Source: Roseovarius arcticus | GTDB lineage: Bacteria; Pseudomonadota; Alphaproteobacteria; Rhodobacterales; Rhodobacteraceae | Direction: 5' to 3' | Assembly: GCF_006125015.1 (NCBI RefSeq) | Contig: NZ_SZZN01000001.1 | Coordinates: forward strand, 2,356,001 to 2,420,000 | DNA length: 64,000 bases | In this document: piece after piece, positions 37,538 through 45,157 of the stretch | Layout: the number at the start of each line of letters is the position of its first letter | How positions within the stretch are numbered: the first letter of the stretch is position 1 | Made by a program: the position numbers and the translations under genes | The notes under the pieces: model-generated | What the model was told of the DNA's origin: nothing | Databases searched by the model: none | What the model saw: only the letters and a program-made list of their open reading frames with translations

Positions 37538-38083
37538 ATGAACCGCATCGCACTCATCGCCCTTCTCGCCGCCACAGCAGCTCCCGCACTGGCCGCAGAT
37601 TTCACATTCAACACCCCAGCACCCATCGCCGCACGTGACATCGGTGATCGCTCTGAGCGCAACACCTTTGGTGCCCGCGACATTGAGGACCGTAAGGATT
37701 TCCAAGTCAGCGAACTGGGCCGCGAAGAGCGCGGCGGCATCAAGCAGCCAGCCGCACGTGACATCGGTGATCGCTCTGAGCGAAACACCTTTGGTGCCCG
37801 CGACATCGAGGACCGTAAGGATTTCCAAGTCAGCGAACTGGGCCGGGACGAACGTGGCGGCATCAAGCAGCCAGCCGCACGTGACATCGGTGATCGCTCT
37901 GAGCGCAACACCTTTGGTGCCCGCGATATCGCGGATCGCAAGGATTTCCAAGTCAGCGAACTGGGCCGCGAAGAGCGCGGCGGCATCAAGCAGCCAGCCG
38001 CACGTGACATCGGTGATCGCTCTGAGCGTAACACCTTTGGCGCCCGCGACATCGAGGACCGTAAGGACCGCGCAACTGTTTAA
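37538..38083 (+). CDS. Exported protein of 41-residue tandem repeats
   Basis: 181 residues. ATG 37538 has AAGGAT seven bases upstream and opens a clear signal peptide (MNRIALIALLAATAAPALA, cut before ADFTF). After a 10-residue linker, three full 41-residue repeats and a 28-residue partial copy follow. The unit begins ARDIGDRSERNTFGARDI, itself an internal echo of ARDIxDR, and ends LGREERGGIKQPA. Copies differ at two residues (E/D in the second, E/A in the third). No Cys, no hydrophobic core: probably disordered and highly charged, and exported to the periplasm or beyond. I do not recognise a family. Confidence 0.8.
   Translation: MNRIALIALLAATAAPALAADFTFNTPAPIAARDIGDRSERNTFGARDIEDRKDFQVSELGREERGGIKQPAARDIGDRSERNTFGARDIEDRKDFQVSELGRDERGGIKQPAARDIGDRSERNTFGARDIADRKDFQVSELGREERGGIKQPAARDIGDRSERNTFGARDIEDRKDRATV
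37628..38070 (+). repeat. 123-bp tandem repeat, 3.6 copies
   Basis: Units start at 37628, 37751, 37874 and 37997, exactly 123 bases apart, so the reading frame is kept at each copy. The last is partial (GCCGCACGTGACATCGGTGA begins each). Copies are nearly identical, differing at few positions per unit, which suggests recent expansion or gene-conversion homogenisation. The period also creates long open shadow frames on both strands. Confidence 0.95.
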
Positions 38084-38121
38084 GCTATAGCAATGCCGTC
38101 TCGGTCGGCACTGGAACGACT

Positions 38122-38150
38122 AAAGGCGCCGGATTATCTCCGGCGCCTTT
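38122..38150 (+). terminator. Terminator after the repeat protein gene
   Basis: AAAGGCGCCGG (38122-38132) and CCGGCGCCTTT (38140-38150) form a perfect 11-bp stem with a seven-base loop ATTATCT. It is symmetrical and would also serve the convergent SRPBCC gene. Confidence 0.85.
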
Positions 38151-38170
38151 CCTACGTCCGCGCGCGCAGA

Positions 38171-38695
38171 TCAGGCGCTGCGCGAGTATTTGTCTTCGAG
38201 ATCTTTTGCGTAGGACGCCACCCGCATTTCGAACCGTTTTGCGACGTTGCCGCGCGCCAACTTCAAGGATTGCACCATCAAGCGTGCAGTCAGGTTCTGC
38301 GGTTTCAACTCCCCTATCATCCCAAGGCGGGTACGGCCGCGCGATAGTGCGACCAACTCGACCGACAGATCGGCGTTGAGCGATTTCGACACCGCCTCAA
38401 ATCGCATTGCGGCGGGCGCTTCAAATCGAACCAGCGTCACCTCTAGCTGCCGACGTTTGCCGCGCATGTCAAAAGCGGCGTCCCAGATCATTCCAGCGGC
38501 GTGCGGAGTGCGGTCAACGCGGCGCTGCACCTCGCCGCCGCGGCGCAGGATCATTCGTTCCAGCGAGGCAAAGTCCGAGATTTGCGCAAACACGAAATCA
38601 ATCGGTGCCTCTATGTCCTCGCGGGTAGTGAATATCATGGTGCCGTCTGCCTGTCCGTTACTGCCCCGGTTCCGTGCCGTGGTCTTGGTCGTCAT
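38171..38695 (-). CDS. SRPBCC (START-like) family protein
   Basis: About 174 residues. After a basic N-terminal tail (TTKTTARNRGSNGQADGT) the chain has the SRPBCC pattern: TREDIEAPIDFVFAQISDFA, then WDAAFDMRGKRRQLEVTLVR and a long C-terminal helix (LKLARGNVAKRFEMRVASYA). The fold binds hydrophobic ligands; ligand unknown. Two starts are possible: 38695, eight bases after the nudC stop, and 38638, which would omit the tail. Co-transcribed with nudC. Confidence 0.75.
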   Translation of the reverse strand: MTTKTTARNRGSNGQADGTMIFTTREDIEAPIDFVFAQISDFASLERMILRRGGEVQRRVDRTPHAAGMIWDAAFDMRGKRRQLEVTLVRFEAPAAMRFEAVSKSLNADLSVELVALSRGRTRLGMIGELKPQNLTARLMVQSLKLARGNVAKRFEMRVASYAKDLEDKYSRSA

Positions 38696-38702
38696 TGTCG
38701 CT

Positions 38703-39668
38703 TCAATCCAGTGTATCTGCAAGCCAGTTGCGCAGTAGGAATTGCGCTATGGCCCCCTCGCGCGCTGGGGACAAAAACGGATGGCGCCCAGCAAACGCCT
38801 CCATCACATCCTCGCGCGTGACCCAGACTGCATCCTCGATCTCAATCGGATCGACGGTAATCTCTTGGCTCAGCGCCTCGCCCCGGCAGCCGATCATCAG
38901 GGAGGCGGGAAAGGGCCATGGCTGGCTGGCCAGATACGAAACCGCGCCGACGCACACGCGCGTCTCCTCATATACCTCACGGCGCACGGCCGCCTCTAGC
39001 GTCTCGCCAGGTTCAACAAAGCCGGCCAGCAGCGAATACATCCCCTCCGGCCAGCTTGGCGAGCGCCCTAACAGCGTGGAATTACCATGCGTAATCAGCA
39101 TAATAACGACCGGATCGGTGCGCGGAAAATGGTGCGCCTCGCAGACCGGACAACTCCGCTGCCAACCCGATTGCACCATGTCGCTGGCCGCACCGCAGCG
39201 CGAGCAGAATCCGTGTGTATCGTGCCAAGCGAATAGCCCGCGCGCAGTCGCGGCCAGCGCCGCGTCTTGGGCGTCCAACTGCACCATGATGCGGCGCAGT
39301 TCAGCAAAAAGTTGGGTATCTGGCAGCCCCGGATGCCGCTGCTCTGAGGCATCCAGAAATGTGTTCAGCTCGTCCAGATCGCCGCTGGGCGTCCAGTGCG
39401 AAATGTCATGCGCAAAGATCAGGCGCCCCTCCCCGTCCGGCCCCTCGCGGCCCAGCAGCAGGCGGCGTGCGCCCTCCAGCACCGGGTGATCGAGGCCTAG
39501 GCGCACGAGCGGGGCCAGGCCGTCCCCCTGCACCAGCGGCTTGCCGCGCCACATCAGGATCGTCTCCGCGCCGGACCCGGCAATGATCGGGGCCAGATCG
39601 CCGCCACGCAGCTCGGCCGCGCGTTCCAGCGTTCCGCCTGCGAATGTCACTGTTTCTGCCAGCTTCAC
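38703..39668 (-). CDS. nudC: NADH pyrophosphatase (NUDIX hydrolase)
   Basis: Hydrolyses NAD(H) to NMN(H) and AMP, and in some bacteria removes NAD caps from RNA. About 321 residues from a GTG at 39668 with GGAGGGG upstream. A four-Cys zinc ribbon (CSRCGAASD and SCPVCEAHHF) precedes the NUDIX box GFVEPGETLEAAVRREVYEE, whose Glu residues bind the metal. The YLASQPWPFPASLMIG segment after the box is the NudC-specific SQPWPFPxS motif. Confidence 0.93.
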   Translation of the reverse strand: MKLAETVTFAGGTLERAAELRGGDLAPIIAGSGAETILMWRGKPLVQGDGLAPLVRLGLDHPVLEGARRLLLGREGPDGEGRLIFAHDISHWTPSGDLDELNTFLDASEQRHPGLPDTQLFAELRRIMVQLDAQDAALAATARGLFAWHDTHGFCSRCGAASDMVQSGWQRSCPVCEAHHFPRTDPVVIMLITHGNSTLLGRSPSWPEGMYSLLAGFVEPGETLEAAVRREVYEETRVCVGAVSYLASQPWPFPASLMIGCRGEALSQEITVDPIEIEDAVWVTREDVMEAFAGRHPFLSPAREGAIAQFLLRNWLADTLD

Positions 39669-39812
39669 GGCTGCCCCTCCAGAATGTGCGCCCCGCATGC
39701 GGGGCTGCGGACAGGTGCCACGGAACGCAGTCCGCGCGCAAGCGTTCGCAAAGAGGCACTATGACGCGACGGCAACACTTAACTAGAAATACCCCGGCTC
39801 TGCCATGGGTTG

Positions 39813-39830
39813 AATAATTATCATTTCGCA
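39813..39830. promoter_or_regulatory. Second Fur/Mur-like box, upstream of the cyclic-nucleotide phosphodiesterase gene
   Basis: AATAATTATCATT (39813-39825) is the sitA palindrome with one change, and TCGCA follows at 39826, mirroring the TGCGA beside the sitA box. It lies about 100 bases before ATG 39924 and about 145 from the divergent nudC start. The matching arrangement suggests the same metal-responsive regulator. Confidence 0.45.
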
Positions 39831-39923
39831 AAATCCAAAGTTGCGTTACGCCTGATATTCCGCAGGTGCGTCACGGTCCTGAGCAGCAGCCAACCCAACA
39901 CGCGCCGTCGGCGCAGAAAGCGC

Positions 39924-41894
39924 ATGATCCTAGAGCCTCCCCCACAGCCCGACGACCACGAGGTCGCCCTGCCAGAGGGTGTTACCGCGCAACTGCGCTT
40001 ACTAGAGACGACGGATCTGCACGCGCATCTGCTGCCCTACGATTATCACTCGGATAACGGCGATCAGCCATGGGGGTTGGCCCGCGTTGCAACGCTGATC
40101 CGCGCGGCCCGGGCGCAGGTTCGCAACGTGATGCTTTTCGACAATGGTGATGCGCTTCAGGGCACGCCGATGGGCGATCTGACAACCGGGCCTGCCCCAG
40201 AATGGCGTGGGCCGAACCCGGTGATCGCAGCTATGAACCGGCTTAATTATGACGCAGCAACGCTGGGCAATCACGAGTTCAACTTTGGTCTCAATTGGCT
40301 GGGCAGGGCCTTGGGCGATGCGACTTTTCCGGTAACATGTGCCAACATCATGACGCCAGAGGGTGCCACCCCCGCGCGCAGCTACCTGCCGCAATACCTT
40401 CTGCTGCGCCGTACCCTCGCGTGTGATGATGGCGCTGAATACCCTTTGACACTCGGCGTGATTGGACTGGTCCCGCCGCAGATCACCACATGGGATCACG
40501 CGCATTTGGCAGGCCAACTGCACGTGCAGGATATGATCCAGACCGCCCGCCGCATCGTGCCGCAGGTGCGCGCGGCCGGCGCCGATATTGTGCTACTCTT
40601 GGCACATAGCGGCATTGACGGTGCGCACGCCATTCCCATGATGGAAAACGCTGCGGTTCCGCTGGCCGCAATTGAGGGCGTGGATGCCATCATGGCAGGC
40701 CATAGTCACGATATCTTCCCCCAACCCGAGGCCACCGGAAATACGCACTCGCAGGATACGATGGAGGCCGCCGCCGTCGATCACGCGCGCGGCGTGCTGT
40801 CAGGTAAGCCTGCTGTCATGGCGGGCGCATGGGGCTCGCATTTGGGCGTACTGGACCTTTCGCTTGAGGCGCGCGGTGGCCGCTGGCGGATCTCTGGCCA
40901 CACCGCCGAGGCGCGGCCCGTCGCCAGCGTGCCCGGTCCGCCAGCCACCCGCGCGCCGGTCTTGTCCATCTCTTGCGATGCAGACCTGTCGCGCGCTCTG
41001 GGACCGGCGCATCGCCTGACGCTGCGCCATATGCACCGGCCGATCGGTCAAGCGCGCGCCCGGCTGCACAGCTACCTTGCCATGGCGCGCGCGGACGCGT
41101 CTGTTGCCGCCGTCAACGCAGTTCAAACCCGCCTGCTGGCCCGCGCATTGCAGGGCACCGCACATGAGGGTCTGCCGATCCTGTCAGCTACTGCCGCGTT
41201 CAAAACCGGTGGGCGCGGCGGGCCAAACAACTTTACCGATCTGCCAGAGGGCCCCCTGTCGCTGCGCCATGCAGCGGATCTCTATCCCTTTCCCAATCAT
41301 CTGTGCGGAATGATTCTGACCGGCGCCGACCTGCGCGACTGGCTTGAGCGGGCTGCGATCTGCTTTGCCACCGTGCGGCCCGGCGCACCCGAAGCGATGC
41401 TGCGCGACTATAGCGTGCCGGGACACGACTTTGATGTGATCTCGGGCCTGACCTACCGGATCGATCTGTCGGCCGCGCCGCGCTATGACCGTCACGGCGC
41501 GGCACTGGACGCGGCGCCCGGCGTGGGGGCGGGCCGAATTCAGGACCTGTGCTACAACGGGCTCCCGCTGGCCGCTGACGCCCGCTTCGCCCTTGCCACC
41601 AACAGCTATCGCGCTTTTGGTGCCGGCGCATTTACCCGGCCGGATGATGCGCGCATCGTCCACGTCTCGGACACTGCGTTGCGCGATGATTTGGTGGCCG
41701 AGATTGCACATACGCCGCTGGCGGCACCCGCCGAGCACACAGCAAACTGGCGCTTTGTCCCCTTGCCGGGGTCTAGCGTGCTGCTGGATACCGGGAAGGG
41801 CCTGAGAACTGATCCTTCGGCGTTGGACGACATGACTGCCGACGACCTCGGCCTGACGCCCGCGGGATTTCAGCGCCTGCGCATCTGGCTGTAG
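39924..41894 (+). CDS. 2',3'-cyclic-nucleotide 2'-phosphodiesterase / 3'-nucleotidase family protein
   Basis: About 656 residues of the UshA/CpdB 5'-nucleotidase family. The N-terminal metallophosphatase domain has LLETTDLHAHLLPYDYHS (metal ligands D and H), FDNGDALQGTPMG, LGNHEFNFGLNWLG and AGHSHDIFP. The C-terminal substrate domain has TGGRGGPNNFTDLPEGPL, DLYPFPNHLCGMILTG and YDVISGLTYRID-like residues. No signal peptide is visible from either possible start (39924 or TTG 39810), unlike enteric CpdB; it may be cytoplasmic or the start may be elsewhere. Family call good, exact substrate not. Confidence 0.85.
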   Translation: MILEPPPQPDDHEVALPEGVTAQLRLLETTDLHAHLLPYDYHSDNGDQPWGLARVATLIRAARAQVRNVMLFDNGDALQGTPMGDLTTGPAPEWRGPNPVIAAMNRLNYDAATLGNHEFNFGLNWLGRALGDATFPVTCANIMTPEGATPARSYLPQYLLLRRTLACDDGAEYPLTLGVIGLVPPQITTWDHAHLAGQLHVQDMIQTARRIVPQVRAAGADIVLLLAHSGIDGAHAIPMMENAAVPLAAIEGVDAIMAGHSHDIFPQPEATGNTHSQDTMEAAAVDHARGVLSGKPAVMAGAWGSHLGVLDLSLEARGGRWRISGHTAEARPVASVPGPPATRAPVLSISCDADLSRALGPAHRLTLRHMHRPIGQARARLHSYLAMARADASVAAVNAVQTRLLARALQGTAHEGLPILSATAAFKTGGRGGPNNFTDLPEGPLSLRHAADLYPFPNHLCGMILTGADLRDWLERAAICFATVRPGAPEAMLRDYSVPGHDFDVISGLTYRIDLSAAPRYDRHGAALDAAPGVGAGRIQDLCYNGLPLAADARFALATNSYRAFGAGAFTRPDDARIVHVSDTALRDDLVAEIAHTPLAAPAEHTANWRFVPLPGSSVLLDTGKGLRTDPSALDDMTADDLGLTPAGFQRLRIWL

Positions 41895-41973
41895 CAGGCG
41901 GCATCACGTGATCGTGAGCATAACAGCCCGCGTGCCGCGCTACCTTTGCCGCAGAAACATCAGGAGACACAGT

Positions 41974-42885
41974 ATGACACATCCCCATCTGACACGCCGC
42001 CGCCTGCTGGGCGCTGTTGCTGCATTGCCGCTGGCCCATGTCGCCTACGCCGCCGCCCCCATGATGGGCGCCTCTGCCGCTGTTCATCGGCGCATCACCC
42101 TTGGCGGGTTTGAGGTGACGACGTTACTGGCCGGTACGATGCCGCGCGAGGACCCGCACAGCATCTTTGGCCTCAATGTCGACCAAGCCGCATTTGAGCA
42201 AGTCGCGCAGGATGCAATGCTGCCGGTGGACATGGCTCAGTTTTTCTTTACCCCGACGCTGGTGAATACAGGCGAGGCATTAGTGCTATTTGACACCGGC
42301 CTGAATCCGGCTGGGATCACCGAGGCCCTGACTGCAGCAGGCTACACCCCCGACCAAGTCGACATCGTGGTGCTGACACACATGCACGGCGATCATATCG
42401 GGGGCCTCAGCGGCGACGGCGGCGTGACATTTCCGAACGCACGTTATGTGACGGGCACCACCGAATATGACCACTGGGCCGCAGCCGGAGACGACAATTT
42501 CGACGCTCGCATGCGCCCCCTAGCCGAGCAGACGACGATGATCACCCCCGGCGACACAGCCGCCCCCGGTATCACAGCGGTTGAGGCGTTCGGCCACACC
42601 CCTGGCCACATGGCCTACATGCTGGAATCGGACGGCAAATCGCTGCTGATCGCCGCAGATTTCGCCAATCACCCGGTCTTTTCGCTGGAGCAGCCAGATT
42701 GGGAGGTTAAGTTCGATATGGACAAGCCCGCCGCCGCCGCGACCCGGCACAAGCTGCTGGATATGCTCGCCGCGGACGGAACGCCCTTTATCGGCTACCA
42801 CATGCCATTCCCGGCCATGGGTTACGTTGAAAAGCGCGGGGATGGTTATGGCTACATCCCAGAGAGCTATCAACTCCGCCTCTGA
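41974..42885 (+). CDS. Tat-exported metallo-beta-lactamase-fold hydrolase
   Basis: 303 residues from ATG 41974 with AGGAGA upstream. The twin-arginine signal is clear (TRRRLLGAVAALPLAHVAYA). The binuclear metal site of the fold is intact: VVLTHMHGDHIGGL (HxHxDH), a later His in AFGHTPGHMAY and Asp in LIAADFANH. Close relatives are lactonase-like or quorum-quenching AttM-like enzymes, so acyl-homoserine lactone hydrolysis is one possibility, not shown. Lies 79 bases after the nucleotidase stop. Confidence 0.85.
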   Translation: MTHPHLTRRRLLGAVAALPLAHVAYAAAPMMGASAAVHRRITLGGFEVTTLLAGTMPREDPHSIFGLNVDQAAFEQVAQDAMLPVDMAQFFFTPTLVNTGEALVLFDTGLNPAGITEALTAAGYTPDQVDIVVLTHMHGDHIGGLSGDGGVTFPNARYVTGTTEYDHWAAAGDDNFDARMRPLAEQTTMITPGDTAAPGITAVEAFGHTPGHMAYMLESDGKSLLIAADFANHPVFSLEQPDWEVKFDMDKPAAAATRHKLLDMLAADGTPFIGYHMPFPAMGYVEKRGDGYGYIPESYQLRL

Positions 42886-42903
42886 AGACGCTTCTTCTTT
42901 TCT

Positions 42904-42932
42904 CATCCGCCCCGCCCCATATTGGGCGGATG
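42904..42932 (+). promoter_or_regulatory. Hairpin enclosing the ribosome site and start codon of the metallopeptidase gene
   Basis: CATCCGCCC (42904-42912) pairs perfectly with GGGCGGATG (42924-42932) with an 11-base loop. The second arm contains the GGGCGG and the ATG at 42930. Folding in mRNA would hide the start. The first arm begins 18 bases past the upstream stop, so a terminating ribosome would not melt it. It may also act as a weak terminator. Confidence 0.5.
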
Positions 42933-43325
42933 AGTGATGCCTCCCCCACCCTCGCCCAGATCGAACAGATCGCGCGCAGCACGGTCGCGGATTTGCCCGC
43001 CCCCTTTGCCACCGCCGCGCGGGAGGTCGTGCTAAGGGTCGAGGATTTGCCGGATGCCCAAATGCTGGCCGATCTGGAAATGGACAACCCCCTCGAGCTT
43101 ACCGGGCTATACGAGGGTGTGCCGATGACCCACAAATCGGTTAGCTACCCCGAGCCATGGCCCGATACAGTCTGGCTATTCCGCAAGCCGATTCTGGCTG
43201 AACTGGCCACGCGTGACGGCGTCACGTTGGAGCAGTTGGTCGCGCATGTCACGATCCACGAATTCGCGCATCATTTCGGTTGGTCCGACGACGATATCGC
43301 CACCATAGACCGCTGGTGGGAATAG
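42930..43325 (+). CDS. Small zincin-like metallopeptidase family protein
   Basis: 131 residues matching PF06262-type metallopeptidase proteins. The HExxH zinc motif and its third ligand are visible in VTIHEFAHHFGWSDDDI near the C-terminus. The N-terminal half (LAQIEQIARSTVADLPAPFA and VVLRVEDLPD) is typical. The start codon lies in a hairpin. Cytoplasmic; its substrate is unknown. Confidence 0.85.
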   Translation: MSDASPTLAQIEQIARSTVADLPAPFATAAREVVLRVEDLPDAQMLADLEMDNPLELTGLYEGVPMTHKSVSYPEPWPDTVWLFRKPILAELATRDGVTLEQLVAHVTIHEFAHHFGWSDDDIATIDRWWE

Positions 43326-43340
43326 CGGCGCTAAGGCGCG

Positions 43341-45005
43341 TTATCCCGCACTCTCGTCACGCCAGCTATTGGCGATGGGATAGCGGCGATCTAGCCAGAA
43401 CGCGTGCTTGCTCAGCCGTGTGCCCGGCGCGGATTGAAAGCGTTTGTATTCGCTGATGTAAATCAGATGCTCGACCTTCTTGGCATCCGCCCGGTCAAAT
43501 CCGGCTTTGACGCAATCTTCGATACTGCCGTCGCCATCCACCAGTATTTGCAGGATCGCGTCCAGCACCGGATAATCAGGCAGTGAGTCGCTGTCCTTTT
43601 GGTCGTCGCGCAGTTCCGCACTTGGCGGCTTGTCGATAATGCGCGGCGCGATCATCTCACCCTCCGGGCCCATCATCCACGGGCGGTGGTTGACGTTGCG
43701 CCAGCGGCAGATGTCGAAAACGCGCGTTTTATACATATCTTTGATCGGATTATAGCCGCCCGCCATGTCGCCATAGATTGTGGCATAGCCGACAGCCACT
43801 TCGGACTTGTTCCCGGTAGTCAGCAGCATCTCGCCAAACTTGTTAGACATCGCCATGAGAAGCAGGCCGCGCAGGCGCGACTGAATATTCTCTTCAGTCA
43901 CGTCCGGCTCGGTCCCGTCAAACAGCGGCGCGAGTGTCGCGGTAATCGCTGCGCGTCCTTCGGCAATCGGGACGAAATCATACTGGCAGCCCAGCGCCCC
44001 TGCCACCGCCAACGCATCGTCCAGCGACGCCTGCGACGTATATTCGGACGGCAGCATCACGCAGCGCACATTTTGAGGCCCCAGCGCATCGGCGGCGATC
44101 GTCGCCACGATGGCCGAATCGATACCGCCAGACAGGCCCAGCAGCACCTTTTTGAACCCCGTTTTGCGCATGTAGTCGCGCAAGGACAGCACCATCGCAT
44201 TGTAATCCTGCTCCAGCGCGTCCGGCAAATGGGCCAGATCACCTTTCTGCGCCACCCAGCCGTCCGGCCCGCGCAGAAAATCCACATGCGCTAGCCCAGC
44301 CTCGAACACCGGCATCTGCACCGCCAGTGCGCCGCCCGGATTTAACACAAAACTACCGCCGTCGAACACCTGATCGTCCTGCCCGCCGACAAGGTTCAGA
44401 TAGACCAGCGGCAGGCCCGTCTCGACCACGCGGCTAACCATGATCGTCTGTCGGGTATCCATCTTGCCCCGGTAATAGGGCGATCCATTTGGCACCAGCA
44501 GCAACTCGGCTCCTGTCTCGGCCAGTGTCTCGGTGACGTCCTCGTGCCATGCATCCTCGCAAATAGGGCTGCCGATGCGGATGCCGCCAACGGTATAGGG
44601 TCCTGCCACGGGGGCCGCGCCGTATAGGCGGACCTCATCAAATACTGTCTCGTTCGGGAGGTGATGCTTTAGCACGCAGGCTGTCACAGCGCCGCCTTGC
44701 AGCACGTAATAGGCGTTGAACAGCTCTGCCCCTTCCAGCGCGGGGCCGCCGATGGCGATGGCCGGGCCTTCCGCGCAATCGGCTGCTATCTGGTGGATCG
44801 CGGCGATGGCGGCCTGATGGAACACGGGCTTCATCACCAAATCCTGAGTGTTATAGCCGGTGATAAACATTTCAGGCAGCGCCAGCATATCGGCGCCTGC
44901 CGCCTTGGCCTGGTCCCACGCATCCCGCACCTGCGCGGCGTTACCGTCCAGATCGCCCACCGTGGCATTCAGCTGGGCGAGGGTCAGGCGAAACTTGTCG
45001 GACAT
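43341..45005 (-). CDS. nadE: NAD+ synthase (glutamine-hydrolysing)
   Basis: Last step of NAD synthesis, with ammonia from an attached glutaminase. 554 residues from ATG 45005, for which AAAGGA is well placed; the frame stays open upstream but the extension is unrelated. An N-terminal nitrilase-type amidase has the catalytic Cys in SPICEDAWHED. The C-terminal synthetase has the P-loop LGLSGGIDSAI and TTGNKSEVAVGY. Convergent with the metallopeptidase gene. Confidence 0.94.
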   Translation of the reverse strand: MSDKFRLTLAQLNATVGDLDGNAAQVRDAWDQAKAAGADMLALPEMFITGYNTQDLVMKPVFHQAAIAAIHQIAADCAEGPAIAIGGPALEGAELFNAYYVLQGGAVTACVLKHHLPNETVFDEVRLYGAAPVAGPYTVGGIRIGSPICEDAWHEDVTETLAETGAELLLVPNGSPYYRGKMDTRQTIMVSRVVETGLPLVYLNLVGGQDDQVFDGGSFVLNPGGALAVQMPVFEAGLAHVDFLRGPDGWVAQKGDLAHLPDALEQDYNAMVLSLRDYMRKTGFKKVLLGLSGGIDSAIVATIAADALGPQNVRCVMLPSEYTSQASLDDALAVAGALGCQYDFVPIAEGRAAITATLAPLFDGTEPDVTEENIQSRLRGLLLMAMSNKFGEMLLTTGNKSEVAVGYATIYGDMAGGYNPIKDMYKTRVFDICRWRNVNHRPWMMGPEGEMIAPRIIDKPPSAELRDDQKDSDSLPDYPVLDAILQILVDGDGSIEDCVKAGFDRADAKKVEHLIYISEYKRFQSAPGTRLSKHAFWLDRRYPIANSWRDESAG

Positions 45006-45157
45006 GGGCGGTTCCTTTCCGTTTATGCCCGGACATCTAGCAGATGAGCGCGCGGAGGAAAGCCGATTTGACCGAATCGCGTTGCCCCGATGGGGCCTGT
45101 CCATTAACTTCGGCCAAAGCCGCGCGATGTCGCGGCCAAGGGTATTCGAGGCAGAGC

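Noticed and set aside
37628..38070. A CRISPR array
   Set aside because: The 123-base period contains no separate spacers; the whole unit is coding and nearly identical between copies.
37442..38090. Long open frames on both strands (151-173 residues) overlapping the tandem-repeat gene
   Set aside because: They arise because the 123-base period is a multiple of three and carries any stop-free frame through every copy. Only the frame with a signal peptide and ribosome site is taken as real.
39810..39923. TTG start at 39810 for the nucleotidase gene
   Set aside because: It would put the Fur-like box inside the gene and add a basic, non-conserved N-terminus; ATG 39924 is preferred.
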